Assembly: GCA_026391115.1 (NCBI GenBank)
Contig: JAPLER010000145.1
Span: forward strand, 1-16,261
Length of the DNA stretch: 16,261 nucleotides
Direction: 5' to 3'
DNA from: Bacteroidota bacterium
Lineage (GTDB): Bacteria > Bacteroidota > Bacteroidia > Chitinophagales > Chitinophagaceae
Shown in pieces: positions 1-8,177 of this stretch. Each line of letters opens with the position of its first letter. The stretch's first letter is position 1. The notes below the pieces were generated by a model, which worked only from the letters and a program-made list of their open reading frames with translations, had not been told where the DNA came from and did not search any database. Position numbers and translations under genes: made by a program.

Positions 1-352
1 CGTTGGTACAAACAATTGGCTCACGAAACACAGTGCCATCCAAAATATTTCTGATAGTTCCATTTGGTGCTTTCCACATTTGTTTCAACTTAAATTCCTT
101 CACTCTTTCTTCATCTGGTGTAATAGTGGCACACTTAATTCCAACGCCATATTGTTTAATAGCATTAGCTGCATCAACAGTAACTTGGTCACTTGTTTCA
201 TCACGATACTCCATTCCTAAATCGTAATATTTAATATCTAATTCAAGGTATGGTAGAATTAATTTGTCTTTAATAAACTTCCAAATAATTCTGGTCATTT
301 CATCGCCATCCAATTCTACCACAGGATTAGCTACTTTAATCTTTGCTGCCAT
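1..352 (-). CDS. icd: NADP-dependent isocitrate dehydrogenase, N-terminal part (cut by window edge)
   Basis: Reverse-strand reading from the ATG at 352-350 gives 117 residues before the window ends. It starts MAAKIKVANPVVELDGDEMT and continues with RIIWKFIKDKL, CATITPDEERV, MWKAPNGTIRNIL and GTVFREPIVCTN. This matches, almost motif for motif, the N-terminus of the homodimeric eukaryote-type NADP isocitrate dehydrogenase (human IDH1/IDH2 class), which oxidatively decarboxylates isocitrate to 2-oxoglutarate in the TCA cycle and makes NADPH in the cytoplasm. Substrate-binding residues visible by alignment to human IDH1 are Thr78 (T77), Arg101 (R100) and Arg110 (R109). The position of human Ser94 is Ala95 here, which is unusual. 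The family is about 400 residues long, so roughly two thirds of the gene lies outside. A full-consensus promoter lies 43-73 bp upstream, and the gene is divergent from the alkaline phosphatase gene. Confidence 0.96.
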   Translation of the reverse strand, partial: MAAKIKVANPVVELDGDEMTRIIWKFIKDKLILPYLELDIKYYDLGMEYRDETSDQVTVDAANAIKQYGVGIKCATITPDEERVKEFKLKQMWKAPNGTIRNILDGTVFREPIVCTN

Positions 353-394
353 TTTTAAATTATTAATTATTGATTTTTATAAATTGATTGGCTG

Positions 395-425
395 CAAATG
401 TAGTGTTTGTAACAATTTGATGCAA
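395..425 (-). promoter_or_regulatory. Bacteroidota-type promoter of icd
   Basis: On the minus strand a TTG at 425-423 is followed after 20 nt by TACATTTG at 402-395. This is the Bacteroidota housekeeping sigma pattern (-33 TTG, -7 TAnnTTTG). The box ends 42 nt before the icd ATG, leaving a short leader. It is the best complete promoter I could find in the window. Confidence 0.7.
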
Positions 426-492
426 TCAAAAAAGATTTGGTAAACGACTAGTGGTTTTTAAATATCAAGTGCCGCATCAATTGCATTAGATA

Positions 493-500
493 TACTTTTG
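493..500 (+). promoter_or_regulatory. -7 box of the alkaline phosphatase gene
   Basis: TACTTTTG fits TAnnTTTG exactly and ends 15 nt before the ATG at 516. No convincing -33 TTG is seen at the right distance. The box contains the TTG at 498 that could be misread as a start codon, which supports the ATG at 516 as the real start. Confidence 0.55.
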
Positions 501-515
501 CTTCAAATTTTTAAA

Positions 516-2162
516 ATGAAACTCTTCATCACTTCACTTTTTGTTTTGTCTTCGCTTATATCATTTGCACAAAAAAATAAAAAAGAAAATGCACCACTGC
601 AAAAACCCAAATTAGTTGTAGGTATTGTGCTTGACCAAATGCGTTGGGATTATTTGCAACGTTTTAATTCTTTGTTTAAAAGCAATGGTGGGTTTAAACG
701 AATGATAAATAATGGTTTTAGTTGCGATAATACAATGCTGCCTTACACACCATCAGTTACAGCTTGTGGACACACTTGCATTTACACAGGTAGTGTGCCT
801 AATATACATGGCATTACAGGTAACGATTGGTACGATAATGCACAAAATAAAAATGTATATTGCACTGAAGATACAACCGTAAATGGGGTAGGAGATGTGT
901 CAGGAAAAGCAGGTAAGCAAAGCCCTAAAAATATGTTGGTTACAAGTATATGTGATGAACTACGATTGGCTACTAATTTTAAAAGTAAAGTAATAGGTAT
1001 TGCTGCAAAAGATAGAGGTGCAATTTTACCAGCAGGACATAGTGCAAATGCAGCATATTGGTACAATAAAGAAACAGGAAGTTTTATTAGTAGCACACAT
1101 TATATGAGTGCACTACCAACTTGGATTAATGATATAAACAATAGAAAATTAGTGGATAGTTTTTATAAGTTAGGTTGGCAAACATCTTTGCCAAAAGAAA
1201 CGTATTTGCAATATTGTACAAGTGATGAAAAGCCTTATGAAAACAAAGCATTTGGCAAAGAACAAGTTACATTTCCTTATACATTAAATCAATTTATTAA
1301 TAAAGATTATAACAAAATTTTAACTACACCTTATGGCAATAGCTTAACTATTGAAATGGCAAAAGCTGCATTATTAAATGAACAACTTGGAAAAAATACT
1401 GCAACTGATTTTTTAGCAATTAGTTTTTCAAGCACCGATTATATTGGTCATAGTTATGGGCCAAACAGTTGGGAATTATTAGATTGTTATGTAAGATTAG
1501 ATGAAGAATTAGGTAAGTTTTTTGAATTGCTAGATGCACAATTAGGGGCAAATAATTATACTGTATTTCTAACAGCAGACCACGCTGTTGCTCACATTCC
1601 TGCATTTTTGCAAGAACACAAATTACCTAATGGTTTGTTTGATGAAAAGAATGTTTTAAAAGAATTGAATATAAAACTAAAAGAAAGTTTTAGCGTTGAT
1701 TCTTTAGCTATAGAAATGGAAAATTATCAAGTGAGTTTTAACCTTAAAAAAATGGTAGCAAATAATGTGGATGCAACAAAAGTTTATGCTGTTGCAATAG
1801 AATATTTAAAAACTAATAATGCTGTTGCCAATGCCTTTTGTTTAAAAGATTTAATGCTGCAACCTATGAATAATACTGTTAAACAAATGCTTGCGAATGG
1901 GTATTACGAGCAACGTTGTGGGCAAATACAATTTATTTTAAGACCTGGTTATATTGATGGCTGGAACACAGGTACAACACACGGTTTGTGGAATCCTTAT
2001 GATGCACATATACCTTTATTATGGTATGGTTGGGGAGTAAAAAAGGGGAATACACACCGAGAAACTTATATGACTGATATTGCAGCAACTGTTGCTGCTT
2101 TACTTAAAATACAAATGCCAAGTGGTTGTGTAGGTAAAGTGATTGAAGAAGTGATAAAGTAA
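516..2162 (+). CDS. PafA-like secreted alkaline phosphatase (AlkP superfamily)
   Basis: The 548-residue protein starts at the ATG at 516, because this places a clean signal peptide (MKLFITSLFVLSSLISFAQ, cleavage after AQ) at the N-terminus. The upstream in-frame TTG at 498 falls inside the promoter box. It aligns residue for residue with the phosphate-insensitive phosphomonoesterase PafA of Flavobacteriia. Asp40, Asp308, His312, Asp355, His356 and His489 are the expected two-zinc ligands. Thr82 in the VTACGHT motif is the nucleophile. Asn103 (GITGNDW) and Lys165/Arg167 (AAKDRG) match PafA N100, K162 and R164 with the same spacing. PafA releases phosphate from organic monoesters in the periplasm even when phosphate is plentiful. 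The Lys/Arg pair is typical of monoesterases and argues against a diesterase or nucleotide pyrophosphatase. Substrate range is inferred. It is a single-gene unit ending at a terminator. Confidence 0.93.
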   Translation: MKLFITSLFVLSSLISFAQKNKKENAPLQKPKLVVGIVLDQMRWDYLQRFNSLFKSNGGFKRMINNGFSCDNTMLPYTPSVTACGHTCIYTGSVPNIHGITGNDWYDNAQNKNVYCTEDTTVNGVGDVSGKAGKQSPKNMLVTSICDELRLATNFKSKVIGIAAKDRGAILPAGHSANAAYWYNKETGSFISSTHYMSALPTWINDINNRKLVDSFYKLGWQTSLPKETYLQYCTSDEKPYENKAFGKEQVTFPYTLNQFINKDYNKILTTPYGNSLTIEMAKAALLNEQLGKNTATDFLAISFSSTDYIGHSYGPNSWELLDCYVRLDEELGKFFELLDAQLGANNYTVFLTADHAVAHIPAFLQEHKLPNGLFDEKNVLKELNIKLKESFSVDSLAIEMENYQVSFNLKKMVANNVDATKVYAVAIEYLKTNNAVANAFCLKDLMLQPMNNTVKQMLANGYYEQRCGQIQFILRPGYIDGWNTGTTHGLWNPYDAHIPLLWYGWGVKKGNTHRETYMTDIAATVAALLKIQMPSGCVGKVIEEVIK

Positions 2163-2184
2163 CAGGTTTACTACTTGTGTAAAT

Positions 2185-2217
2185 AAAAAAGGCAGCTATC
2201 TGATAGCTGCCTTTTTT
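2185..2217. terminator. Bidirectional intrinsic terminator between convergent genes
   Basis: A near-perfect inverted repeat (GGCAGCTATC / GATAGCTGCC, loop of 1-3 nt) is flanked by six A on the left and six T on the right, so it can terminate both the phosphatase gene (+) and the GT117-like gene (-). It fills almost the whole 67-bp gap between their stop codons. Confidence 0.93.
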
Positions 2218-2229
2218 ATTAGTTAAGTT

Positions 2230-5200
2230 TTATTGTTTTGGTGTATCAATAACATTTGGTAAAGTTGCTTGAGGTTTAGCGGCAGCCTCAACTCTATCCA
2301 CCTCTGCTTTTATTTGAGCAGCACTTTGTTTTTCAATATCCATAAATTCTTTTTGTGGACTTTCTAAGCCATCATAATAAGTTTTTTCTTGTGCGAAAAA
2401 TGTTTTGAATGCCTTAGATATTTTCTCTGCCATTGCTTTATGATCTGCTTTGTAAGCAGCGTCTAATAATCTTGCAGTATAGTAGTTATGCATATTATTT
2501 CTGCTCATTAAACAATAAGGTAAGTTTTCTTGCAACATCATATTATCAATCTTATCCAATACTTTTCTAGCATCTTCTTTTCTACCTTTTACAGCCAAAT
2601 ACATTGCTAATTCTGAGAAAGCACCACGCATTCCTAAAAGATGTCTTCTATTTTCTTCATCAAAATATACTCCAGGTTTATCGCAATTACCGGATTTGAA
2701 ATTCATCATTTTTTCAAGCATCCAATCTGTATTTATCAGTTGACCACCAGCAGCCACATCTGCATTAGTAAATGGAACTAAGCGATAAGTTAAACCGATT
2801 TTTTGTAAATATTTTTCAAAGCCTACACCTTCTCTGCCTCCAAAATAAGATGTAAAGCAAATAGGACGTTTCCATTTATTTGCAGCAACTATATTTAATA
2901 CTGCTAAATCATTCTTGCCTAAAGCCGTTTTATTAATTTCGAATTGTAATTCACTTACAATAGAATCTGTAGTTTTTAAACTTGGGTCAGCTAAAATGAC
3001 ATTTCTATCAACTGGTACAGATACTTTTTTAGATGGGAAAGTATTGATAAACTCACCTGACTCTTGATCCATTATTCTTACTTTATCTTTATCATCCTTG
3101 CCTGCATAATTTTTCATCATATCATACAAGTCGTAATATTTACCATCAGGATAACTAGCATTAGCTTGGTAAGTAATGTAATCTCTTTTGCTACCAGCTA
3201 TTTGTTCTGGTGTCCAAATCACATCAACAGGTCCACTCTCATTTACTTTGTATCTCAATTCATTTATATACCAATCAATACCCAATAAACTAAAGTTAAC
3301 TACACGAATATCTGGACGCACACCCTCAACTTCTTGTGCATACCATAATGGATAAGTATCATTATCGCCAAAGGCAAATAAAATAGCATTCTTAGGGCAA
3401 CTTTCTAAGTAGTTTCTTGCCAAATCACCAGCAAGTGTTTTATTACTTCTGTCGTGGTCATCCCACTCTTGTTGAGCCATAATAGCAGGAACTAATAATG
3501 TGCAAAGAATCGTTGCAAATGCAGCTGTTATATAAGATTTTTTTGTTGCTGATTGTATAGCACTAAACAAGTATAATAGACCTAATGTAATAGCTGCAAA
3601 TAAAATACAGATAACAATTACAATTAAGCCTACTTTATTGTTACCTGTAATTAAACCAGCCAAAATACCGGCAACTGCTAAAGAACCTGTACCAATTAAA
3701 ATACCTGTAACCAGCTTCTTATCTTTTTGCATAGCAAAATCGTAAATAGCCATTACACCTAAACCTATCCATATAGCAAAAGCATAAAAACTGCCCACAT
3801 AGGCATAGTCTCGTTCACGTGGTTGATTACCTGCAGGATTTAAATAAACATTGATGGCAATACCAGTGAAGAAAAATAATAAAAAACTAACTAAAGCATC
3901 ATCGCCTTTTCTTCTAAAATGATAGATTAAACCTAATAAACCAATAATTAAAGGCAACGCAAATAAGCTATTATTGGCTTTATTTTTTTGTGTGGTTTCT
4001 GGCAATAAACTTTGGTCGCCATACATCATTTTGTCTAAGAAACTAATGCCTGTTTTCCAGTTGCCATCTCTTACATTGCCAGTATAAACACCTTGTACAT
4101 CATTTTGTTTGCCAGCAAAATTCCATAAGAAATATCTTAAGTACATCCAGTAAAACTGATAGCCAGCAAAGAATTGAACGTTGTCGCTAAAATTAGGTCT
4201 GCCTTCTTCATAAGTTTCTCTGCCAGTTTTTGGGTCTCTGTATTTTCCAATACCAGAGTAGTTGATGTAGTAATCAACGTGACCCTGCTCGTTGCTTGCA
4301 TCCCACATTCTAGGAAAAACCATTTTGTCTTGTGGCAGGTAAACAGTTTTTCTGTCCTTTCCTGTAGCCACATATTTATCATTTACTTTTTGAAAACGTT
4401 CGCCAGTTTCCATAGTAACACCACCTTGATTTGTAAACTTTTGACCATAAACAATAGGGAAGTCTCCATATTGGTCACGAGCCAAATAACCAACTAAACT
4501 TTGTGGATTATCTACATTGTACATATCAATTGCAGGGTCAGCATTACTGCGTATCATAGTAGTAAAATAAGTACTATAACCCATTAATATAAACATAGCA
4601 CTGTATAAACCCAAACGCATATATTCTAAATTTCTTTTTTTGGCAAAACGAACACCCACCCAAATTAAAATACCAATTAATGCAAAAAAGAAAATAAAAC
4701 CACTAAAGAAAGGAAGATTAAAACTATTTACAAATAATTTGTCAAATGCACCTGCACCCTTAATAGAAAATTGTATCACACCTATTTGAACAACACCAGT
4801 TAATACACAACCTATAATAAAGAACATATACATTCCACCATAGTATTCTTTTTTATTTTTTCCAAATGATTCAGCCAAGAATAAAAAACCTATTGCACCT
4901 ATTGTTGCCAATAGCATTAAACCGGTCATTGTAGAATCATTTAACTCCATATCGCCAAAATACTGACGGTATTTTTCTAACTCATTAGCTTCTAAACTAG
5001 CACCATATTTTGTTGCAATCATTCCTAAAAAACCACCAATAGCCACTATAATTAAAAACCAGTAACGTAATTTTTTGTAATTGAAATGTTCTCTCTTTTT
5101 TAGATAGTACACCATTATAATTGCAGGAATACACAATAAGTTTAATAAGTGAACGCCTATTGATAAACCCATCATAAAGAATAAGAAAATAATCCAACGG

Positions 5201-5739
5201 TCGGGGTGTATAGAAGTTTCAGTTTGCTCGTCCATTGCAGTTTCCCACTTAAGAATTGCCCAAAATACTATTGCTGTAAAAAAAGAGCTTAATGCATACA
5301 CCTCACCTTCAACAGCACTATACCAAAAACTATCGCTAAAAGTATATGCCAAAGCACCTACAACGCCACTACCCATTACAGCCCAAGCTTGCCCTCCTGT
5401 AAGGTTTTCGTAGGTTTTAATGCCAATAATTCTACGACCAAAATAAGTAATAGTCCAAAATAAAAATAATATAGTAAAACCACTAGATACAGCACTCATA
5501 ATATTTACAGCATGTGCTGCAGTAGCAGGGTTATCGCCAAAAATAATAATGAATAATCTACCCAATAAAACAAATAAAGGAGCTCCAGGAGGGTGAGGCA
5601 TTTGAAGTTTATTGGCACAGCTTACAAACTCGCCACAATCCCAAAGACTACCTGCTTTCTCGGCAGTTAAAATGTACACTGCACAAGCAATAATGCAAAT
5701 AATCCATCCACTAATGTTGTTTAACTTTTTGAAATTCAT
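2230..5739 (-). CDS. DUF2723 / glycosyltransferase family 117 polytopic membrane protein
   Basis: The 1169-residue protein starts at the ATG at 5739. The N-terminal half is strongly hydrophobic, with many membrane segments. It carries SLWDCGEF at 31-38 (Asp34 and Glu37 form the acidic motif expected at the active site), HPPGAPLF at 49-56, a SAVEGEVYALSSFF motif at 141-154 and GLSIGVHLLNLL at 191-202. These are hallmarks of DUF2723, now grouped with TMEM260 as GT117, a GT-C-fold family in which human TMEM260 is a protein O-mannosyltransferase. More hydrophobic stretches follow. From about residue 755 a soluble tail begins with an FAFGDNDTYPLWYAQEVEGV motif. Near the C-terminus it has TPR-like helices and an Ala/Lys-rich end. 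In Bacteroidota the family is widespread, and a role in O-glycosylating exported proteins at the inner membrane is plausible but inferred. Donor and acceptor cannot be read from the sequence. Confidence 0.9.
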   Translation of the reverse strand: MNFKKLNNISGWIICIIACAVYILTAEKAGSLWDCGEFVSCANKLQMPHPPGAPLFVLLGRLFIIIFGDNPATAAHAVNIMSAVSSGFTILFLFWTITYFGRRIIGIKTYENLTGGQAWAVMGSGVVGALAYTFSDSFWYSAVEGEVYALSSFFTAIVFWAILKWETAMDEQTETSIHPDRWIIFLFFMMGLSIGVHLLNLLCIPAIIMVYYLKKREHFNYKKLRYWFLIIVAIGGFLGMIATKYGASLEANELEKYRQYFGDMELNDSTMTGLMLLATIGAIGFLFLAESFGKNKKEYYGGMYMFFIIGCVLTGVVQIGVIQFSIKGAGAFDKLFVNSFNLPFFSGFIFFFALIGILIWVGVRFAKKRNLEYMRLGLYSAMFILMGYSTYFTTMIRSNADPAIDMYNVDNPQSLVGYLARDQYGDFPIVYGQKFTNQGGVTMETGERFQKVNDKYVATGKDRKTVYLPQDKMVFPRMWDASNEQGHVDYYINYSGIGKYRDPKTGRETYEEGRPNFSDNVQFFAGYQFYWMYLRYFLWNFAGKQNDVQGVYTGNVRDGNWKTGISFLDKMMYGDQSLLPETTQKNKANNSLFALPLIIGLLGLIYHFRRKGDDALVSFLLFFFTGIAINVYLNPAGNQPRERDYAYVGSFYAFAIWIGLGVMAIYDFAMQKDKKLVTGILIGTGSLAVAGILAGLITGNNKVGLIVIVICILFAAITLGLLYLFSAIQSATKKSYITAAFATILCTLLVPAIMAQQEWDDHDRSNKTLAGDLARNYLESCPKNAILFAFGDNDTYPLWYAQEVEGVRPDIRVVNFSLLGIDWYINELRYKVNESGPVDVIWTPEQIAGSKRDYITYQANASYPDGKYYDLYDMMKNYAGKDDKDKVRIMDQESGEFINTFPSKKVSVPVDRNVILADPSLKTTDSIVSELQFEINKTALGKNDLAVLNIVAANKWKRPICFTSYFGGREGVGFEKYLQKIGLTYRLVPFTNADVAAGGQLINTDWMLEKMMNFKSGNCDKPGVYFDEENRRHLLGMRGAFSELAMYLAVKGRKEDARKVLDKIDNMMLQENLPYCLMSRNNMHNYYTARLLDAAYKADHKAMAEKISKAFKTFFAQEKTYYDGLESPQKEFMDIEKQSAAQIKAEVDRVEAAAKPQATLPNVIDTPKQ

Positions 5740-5767
5740 TGTTTTTATTTTTAAAAAAAGATGTTGG

Positions 5768-5775
5768 CAAACATA
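5768..5775 (-). promoter_or_regulatory. -7 box of the DUF2723/GT117 gene
   Basis: On the minus strand TATGTTTG is a perfect TAnnTTTG box ending 28 nt before the ATG at 5739. No clear -33 TTG is present at the usual spacing. Confidence 0.55.
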
Positions 5776-6032
5776 ATAAAATGTTGCTTACGTTGAATTG
5801 ATTGAAAATAACGTGAAAAACTTTAATGCATTTATAAGAGTTATTGGTATTAAAAAGGTTGGAAAACGAAAAATAGTTTACTATATAATTATTGATGAAT
5901 TATGGTTAAATATGCTGTGCAAATAACAAAAATTATGTAAAACCAAAGCCTAAGCTGATACTTGTAGCACTAGGCAAGTAATAATGATTTAAGTAAATTT
6001 TATTAAGCTATAACAAAATAAAAATCTCAATC

Positions 6033-6040
6033 TATCTTTA
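6033..6040 (+). promoter_or_regulatory. -7 box abutting the nadE start codon
   Basis: TATCTTTA matches TAnnTTTG except for the last base and ends only 4 nt before the ATG at 6045. If it is used, transcription would begin at or next to the A of the start codon, implying a leaderless mRNA. The same arrangement, sharing TTTACACAATGAA, precedes the PLP-enzyme gene at 14111. Confidence 0.45.
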
Positions 6041-6044
6041 CACA

Positions 6045-7727
6045 ATGAAAATTTTCTTGGCACAGCAAAACTATCACATTGGCAATTTTGAGTATAATGC
6101 AAAAAAAATAATAGACGCCATAACTGCTGCAAAAGCACAACAAGCAGATATCATTGTTTTTAGCGAAATGAGTGTGTGTGGCTATCCTGCAAGAGATTTT
6201 GTAGAGTTTAACGACTTTATAAATAAATGTTATGCAACTATCGAAACTATAAAAGAACACACAGAAAATATTGGAGTGTTAATTGGTTCGCCTGCTCGTA
6301 ATGCTATAAAAGAAGGCAAAGATTTATTTAATGCTGCATTCTTTTTATACAATAAAAAAATACTTGCCGAAGTACATAAAACTTGCCTGCCCACTTATGA
6401 TGTATTTGATGAATACAGGTATTTTGAACCTGCTTATGATTGGAATATTGTTGATTTTAAAGGAAAGAAATTGGCCATAACCATTTGTGAAGATATTTGG
6501 AACTTAGGCGATAATCCTTTGTATAGAATTTGTCCAATGGATGAATTAATGAAACATAAGCCAGACTTGATGTTGAACTTATCGGCAAGTCCTTTTGATT
6601 ATACTCACAATGAAGATAGAAAAGCTATTTGCAAAGCCAATGTGTTAAAGTATAAAATACCTTTGGTGTATTGCAATGCTGTGGGCAGCCAAACAGAAAT
6701 TGTATTTGATGGAGCAAGTCTAGTATTTGATAAATATGGCAACTTATGTAAGCAATTACCAATGTTTGCAGAGGCATTGGAAAGTGTAAAAATTAATGAT
6801 GATGGCACTTGTGTTGAATCTATTATTGAAACTGTTGATGTTTTGCCAAATGAAGAGTTGAATCCAAATGTTTTAGACTACGATTTAAACATTAATGAAA
6901 TTTATGATGCATTGGTTTTAGGCATTAAAGATTACTTTAAAAAAATGGGTTTTGCCAAAGCAATACTTGGAAGCAGTGGTGGTATTGATAGTGCTGTAAC
7001 CCTTGCTATTGCTTGTGATGCATTGGGTGCAGATAATGTGAGAGCAGTATTAATGCCTAGTCCTTATAGTACAGAACATAGTGTAAACGATGCTGTTGCA
7101 TTGAGCGAAAATTTAAAAAACACTTACGACATTATTAAGATAAAAGATGTTTATGAAAGTTTTTTGCAAACACTAAAACCTACGTTTAATGATTTACCTT
7201 TTAGCATTGCAGAAGAAAATATTCAAAGCAGAACAAGAGGTAATTTATTGATGGCAATAGCCAATAAATTTGGATATGTATTATTAAACACAAGCAATAA
7301 AAGTGAGTTAGCAACAGGCTATGGAACTTTGTATGGGGATATGGCTGGCGGCTTGGGTGTACTTGGCGATTGTTATAAAATGCAAGTGTATGCTTTGGCA
7401 AATTATATTAATAGAGATAAAGAAATTATTCCTGTAAATATTATAACCAAAGCACCAAGTGCCGAGTTAAGACCTGATCAAAAAGATAGTGATAGCTTAC
7501 CAGATTATTCAGTGCTTGATAAAATTTTGTATCAATATATTGAACGCAGACAAGGCCCACAAGAAATAAAAACACAAGGCTTTGATGCAGCATTGGTAGA
7601 TAGAACATTGAAGATGGTGAATAATAATGAATATAAACGTAATCAGTTTTGCCCCATTATTCGTGTATCGTCAAAAGCATTTGGAGTTGGTAGGAGAATG
7701 CCTATTGTTGGAAGATATTTAAATTAA
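6045..7727 (+). CDS. nadE: Glutamine-dependent NAD+ synthetase
   Basis: The 560-residue two-domain enzyme makes the last step of NAD synthesis, amidating deamido-NAD with ATP and using ammonia released from glutamine. Residues 1-270 form the nitrilase-type glutaminase with the full catalytic triad: Glu41 (FSEMSVCGYP), Lys112 (VHKTCLP) and Cys148 (ITICEDIWN). From about residue 285 the synthetase domain follows. It has the ATP pyrophosphatase loop SGGIDS at 311-316, a PSPYSTEHS motif, the NAD-site stretch NTSNKSELATGYGTLYGDMAGG, and PSAELRPDQKDSDSLPDY. Length and domain order are normal for the fused bacterial NadE, and no key residue is missing. The ATG at 6045 is the natural start because MKIFLAQQNY is the first strand of the nitrilase fold. 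It stands alone apart from the small gene 135 bp downstream. Confidence 0.97.
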   Translation: MKIFLAQQNYHIGNFEYNAKKIIDAITAAKAQQADIIVFSEMSVCGYPARDFVEFNDFINKCYATIETIKEHTENIGVLIGSPARNAIKEGKDLFNAAFFLYNKKILAEVHKTCLPTYDVFDEYRYFEPAYDWNIVDFKGKKLAITICEDIWNLGDNPLYRICPMDELMKHKPDLMLNLSASPFDYTHNEDRKAICKANVLKYKIPLVYCNAVGSQTEIVFDGASLVFDKYGNLCKQLPMFAEALESVKINDDGTCVESIIETVDVLPNEELNPNVLDYDLNINEIYDALVLGIKDYFKKMGFAKAILGSSGGIDSAVTLAIACDALGADNVRAVLMPSPYSTEHSVNDAVALSENLKNTYDIIKIKDVYESFLQTLKPTFNDLPFSIAEENIQSRTRGNLLMAIANKFGYVLLNTSNKSELATGYGTLYGDMAGGLGVLGDCYKMQVYALANYINRDKEIIPVNIITKAPSAELRPDQKDSDSLPDYSVLDKILYQYIERRQGPQEIKTQGFDAALVDRTLKMVNNNEYKRNQFCPIIRVSSKAFGVGRRMPIVGRYLN

Positions 7728-7772
7728 ATTTTTAATTAAATCTTAAACTGCAATTAAACTAATAGGCATTGA

Positions 7773-7862
7773 ATTTGTTTATGTTGTAATGCACAAGAAG
7801 TAACTAGTAAGCAAGACAAAAAAGAAAAAAGACCAGAAGCAGCTAAAGAATTTAAAGAAAAA
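7773..7862 (+). pseudogene. Remnant of the signal-peptide end of the downstream small gene
   Basis: This in-frame open stretch between the TGA at 7770 and the ATG at 7863 has no usual start codon. Its translation begins ICLCCNAQEV, as if only the last few residues of a Bacteroidota signal peptide remained. The next 20 or so residues continue the Lys/Glu-rich character of the downstream protein. It is read here as the surviving piece of a longer ancestral gene whose first 15-20 codons are gone. A sequencing indel is the alternative, but neither other frame upstream offers an ATG plus hydrophobic run. Confidence 0.5.
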
Positions 7863-8162
7863 ATGAACGAGGCAAAAGAGAAAGCAAAACTTGTTGCAGA
7901 AAAAGTAGGTTTAACAAAAGAGCAAGAAGAAAAAGCATTTGCTGCTATGAAAAAAACAAGAGACCAATTGAAAGAAGTTAAGCAAAGTAATGCTAGCAAA
8001 GAAGAAAAGAAACAAAAAGCAAAAGACATTAGAGACGCAAGTAATAAAGAATTGGAAAGTATTATGGGAAAGGAAAAATTTGAAGCTTGGAAAAAAGAAA
8101 TGAAAGCCTTAAACCACAAAGAAAAAGGCGAAAAAAAAGAGAAAGAAGGTGATGAAAAGTAA
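7863..8162 (+). CDS. Small LTxxQ-like charged protein, 5' end apparently lost
   Basis: The 99 residues from the first ATG are almost entirely helical, rich in Lys and Glu, with an LTKEQEEKAF motif near residues 17-26 and a C-terminal Lys/Glu/Gly tail. The pattern resembles the small periplasmic LTxxQ (Spy/CpxP-like) proteins common in Bacteroidota, which bind unfolded proteins or sense envelope stress; this is a tentative match. The same frame stays open upstream back to a TGA at 7770-7772 and encodes CLCCNAQEVTSKQDKKEKR, which looks like the end of a signal peptide (NAQ cleavage) plus the mature N-terminus. No ATG, GTG or TTG occurs in that extension. Either the product starts at 7863 and stays cytoplasmic, or a rare ATT start is used, or the gene is a 5'-truncated relic. 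A strong terminator follows. Confidence 0.6.
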   Translation: MNEAKEKAKLVAEKVGLTKEQEEKAFAAMKKTRDQLKEVKQSNASKEEKKQKAKDIRDASNKELESIMGKEKFEAWKKEMKALNHKEKGEKKEKEGDEK

Positions 8163-8177
8163 GAAGAATTTTTAATT

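Larger units (their letters stand above)
5740..6044. other. Divergent intergenic region, no gene seen
   Basis: This 305-bp AT-rich spacer separates the GT117-like gene (-) from nadE (+). It holds promoter boxes for both sides at its two ends. The middle has no convincing reading frame. The only structure noticed is a weak hairpin at 5948-5975 (GCCTA/TAGGC with an inner GCT/AGC). It competes with a second hairpin at 5959-5980 (TACTTG/CAAGTA). Both lie upstream of the predicted nadE transcription start, so neither is likely to act in its leader. Confidence 0.6.

Noticed and set aside
3..227. Plus-strand open frame of 74 codons at the left edge
   Set aside because: It lies antisense to the clearly recognisable isocitrate dehydrogenase coding sequence and has no family resemblance.
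498..515. TTG at 498 as start of the alkaline phosphatase
   Set aside because: The TTG is part of the TACTTTTG promoter box, and the ATG at 516 gives a complete signal peptide.
782..1096. Minus-strand open frame of 104 codons inside the phosphatase gene
   Set aside because: It is antisense to the catalytic core of PafA-like phosphatase; its openness reflects the codon bias of the real gene.
4174..4497. Plus-strand open frame of 107 codons inside the GT117-like gene
   Set aside because: It is the antisense shadow of a strongly supported gene, with no promoter box or recognisable protein pattern.
5948..5980. Two overlapping weak hairpins upstream of nadE as a riboswitch or attenuator
   Set aside because: The stems are only 5-6 bp, there is no terminator T-run, and they lie upstream of the predicted transcript start.
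7754..8119. Minus-strand open frame of 121 codons, Ser/Phe-rich
   Set aside because: It mirrors the Lys/Glu-rich plus-strand gene (AAA/GAA codons read as TTT/TTC), so its hydrophobic look is an artefact.
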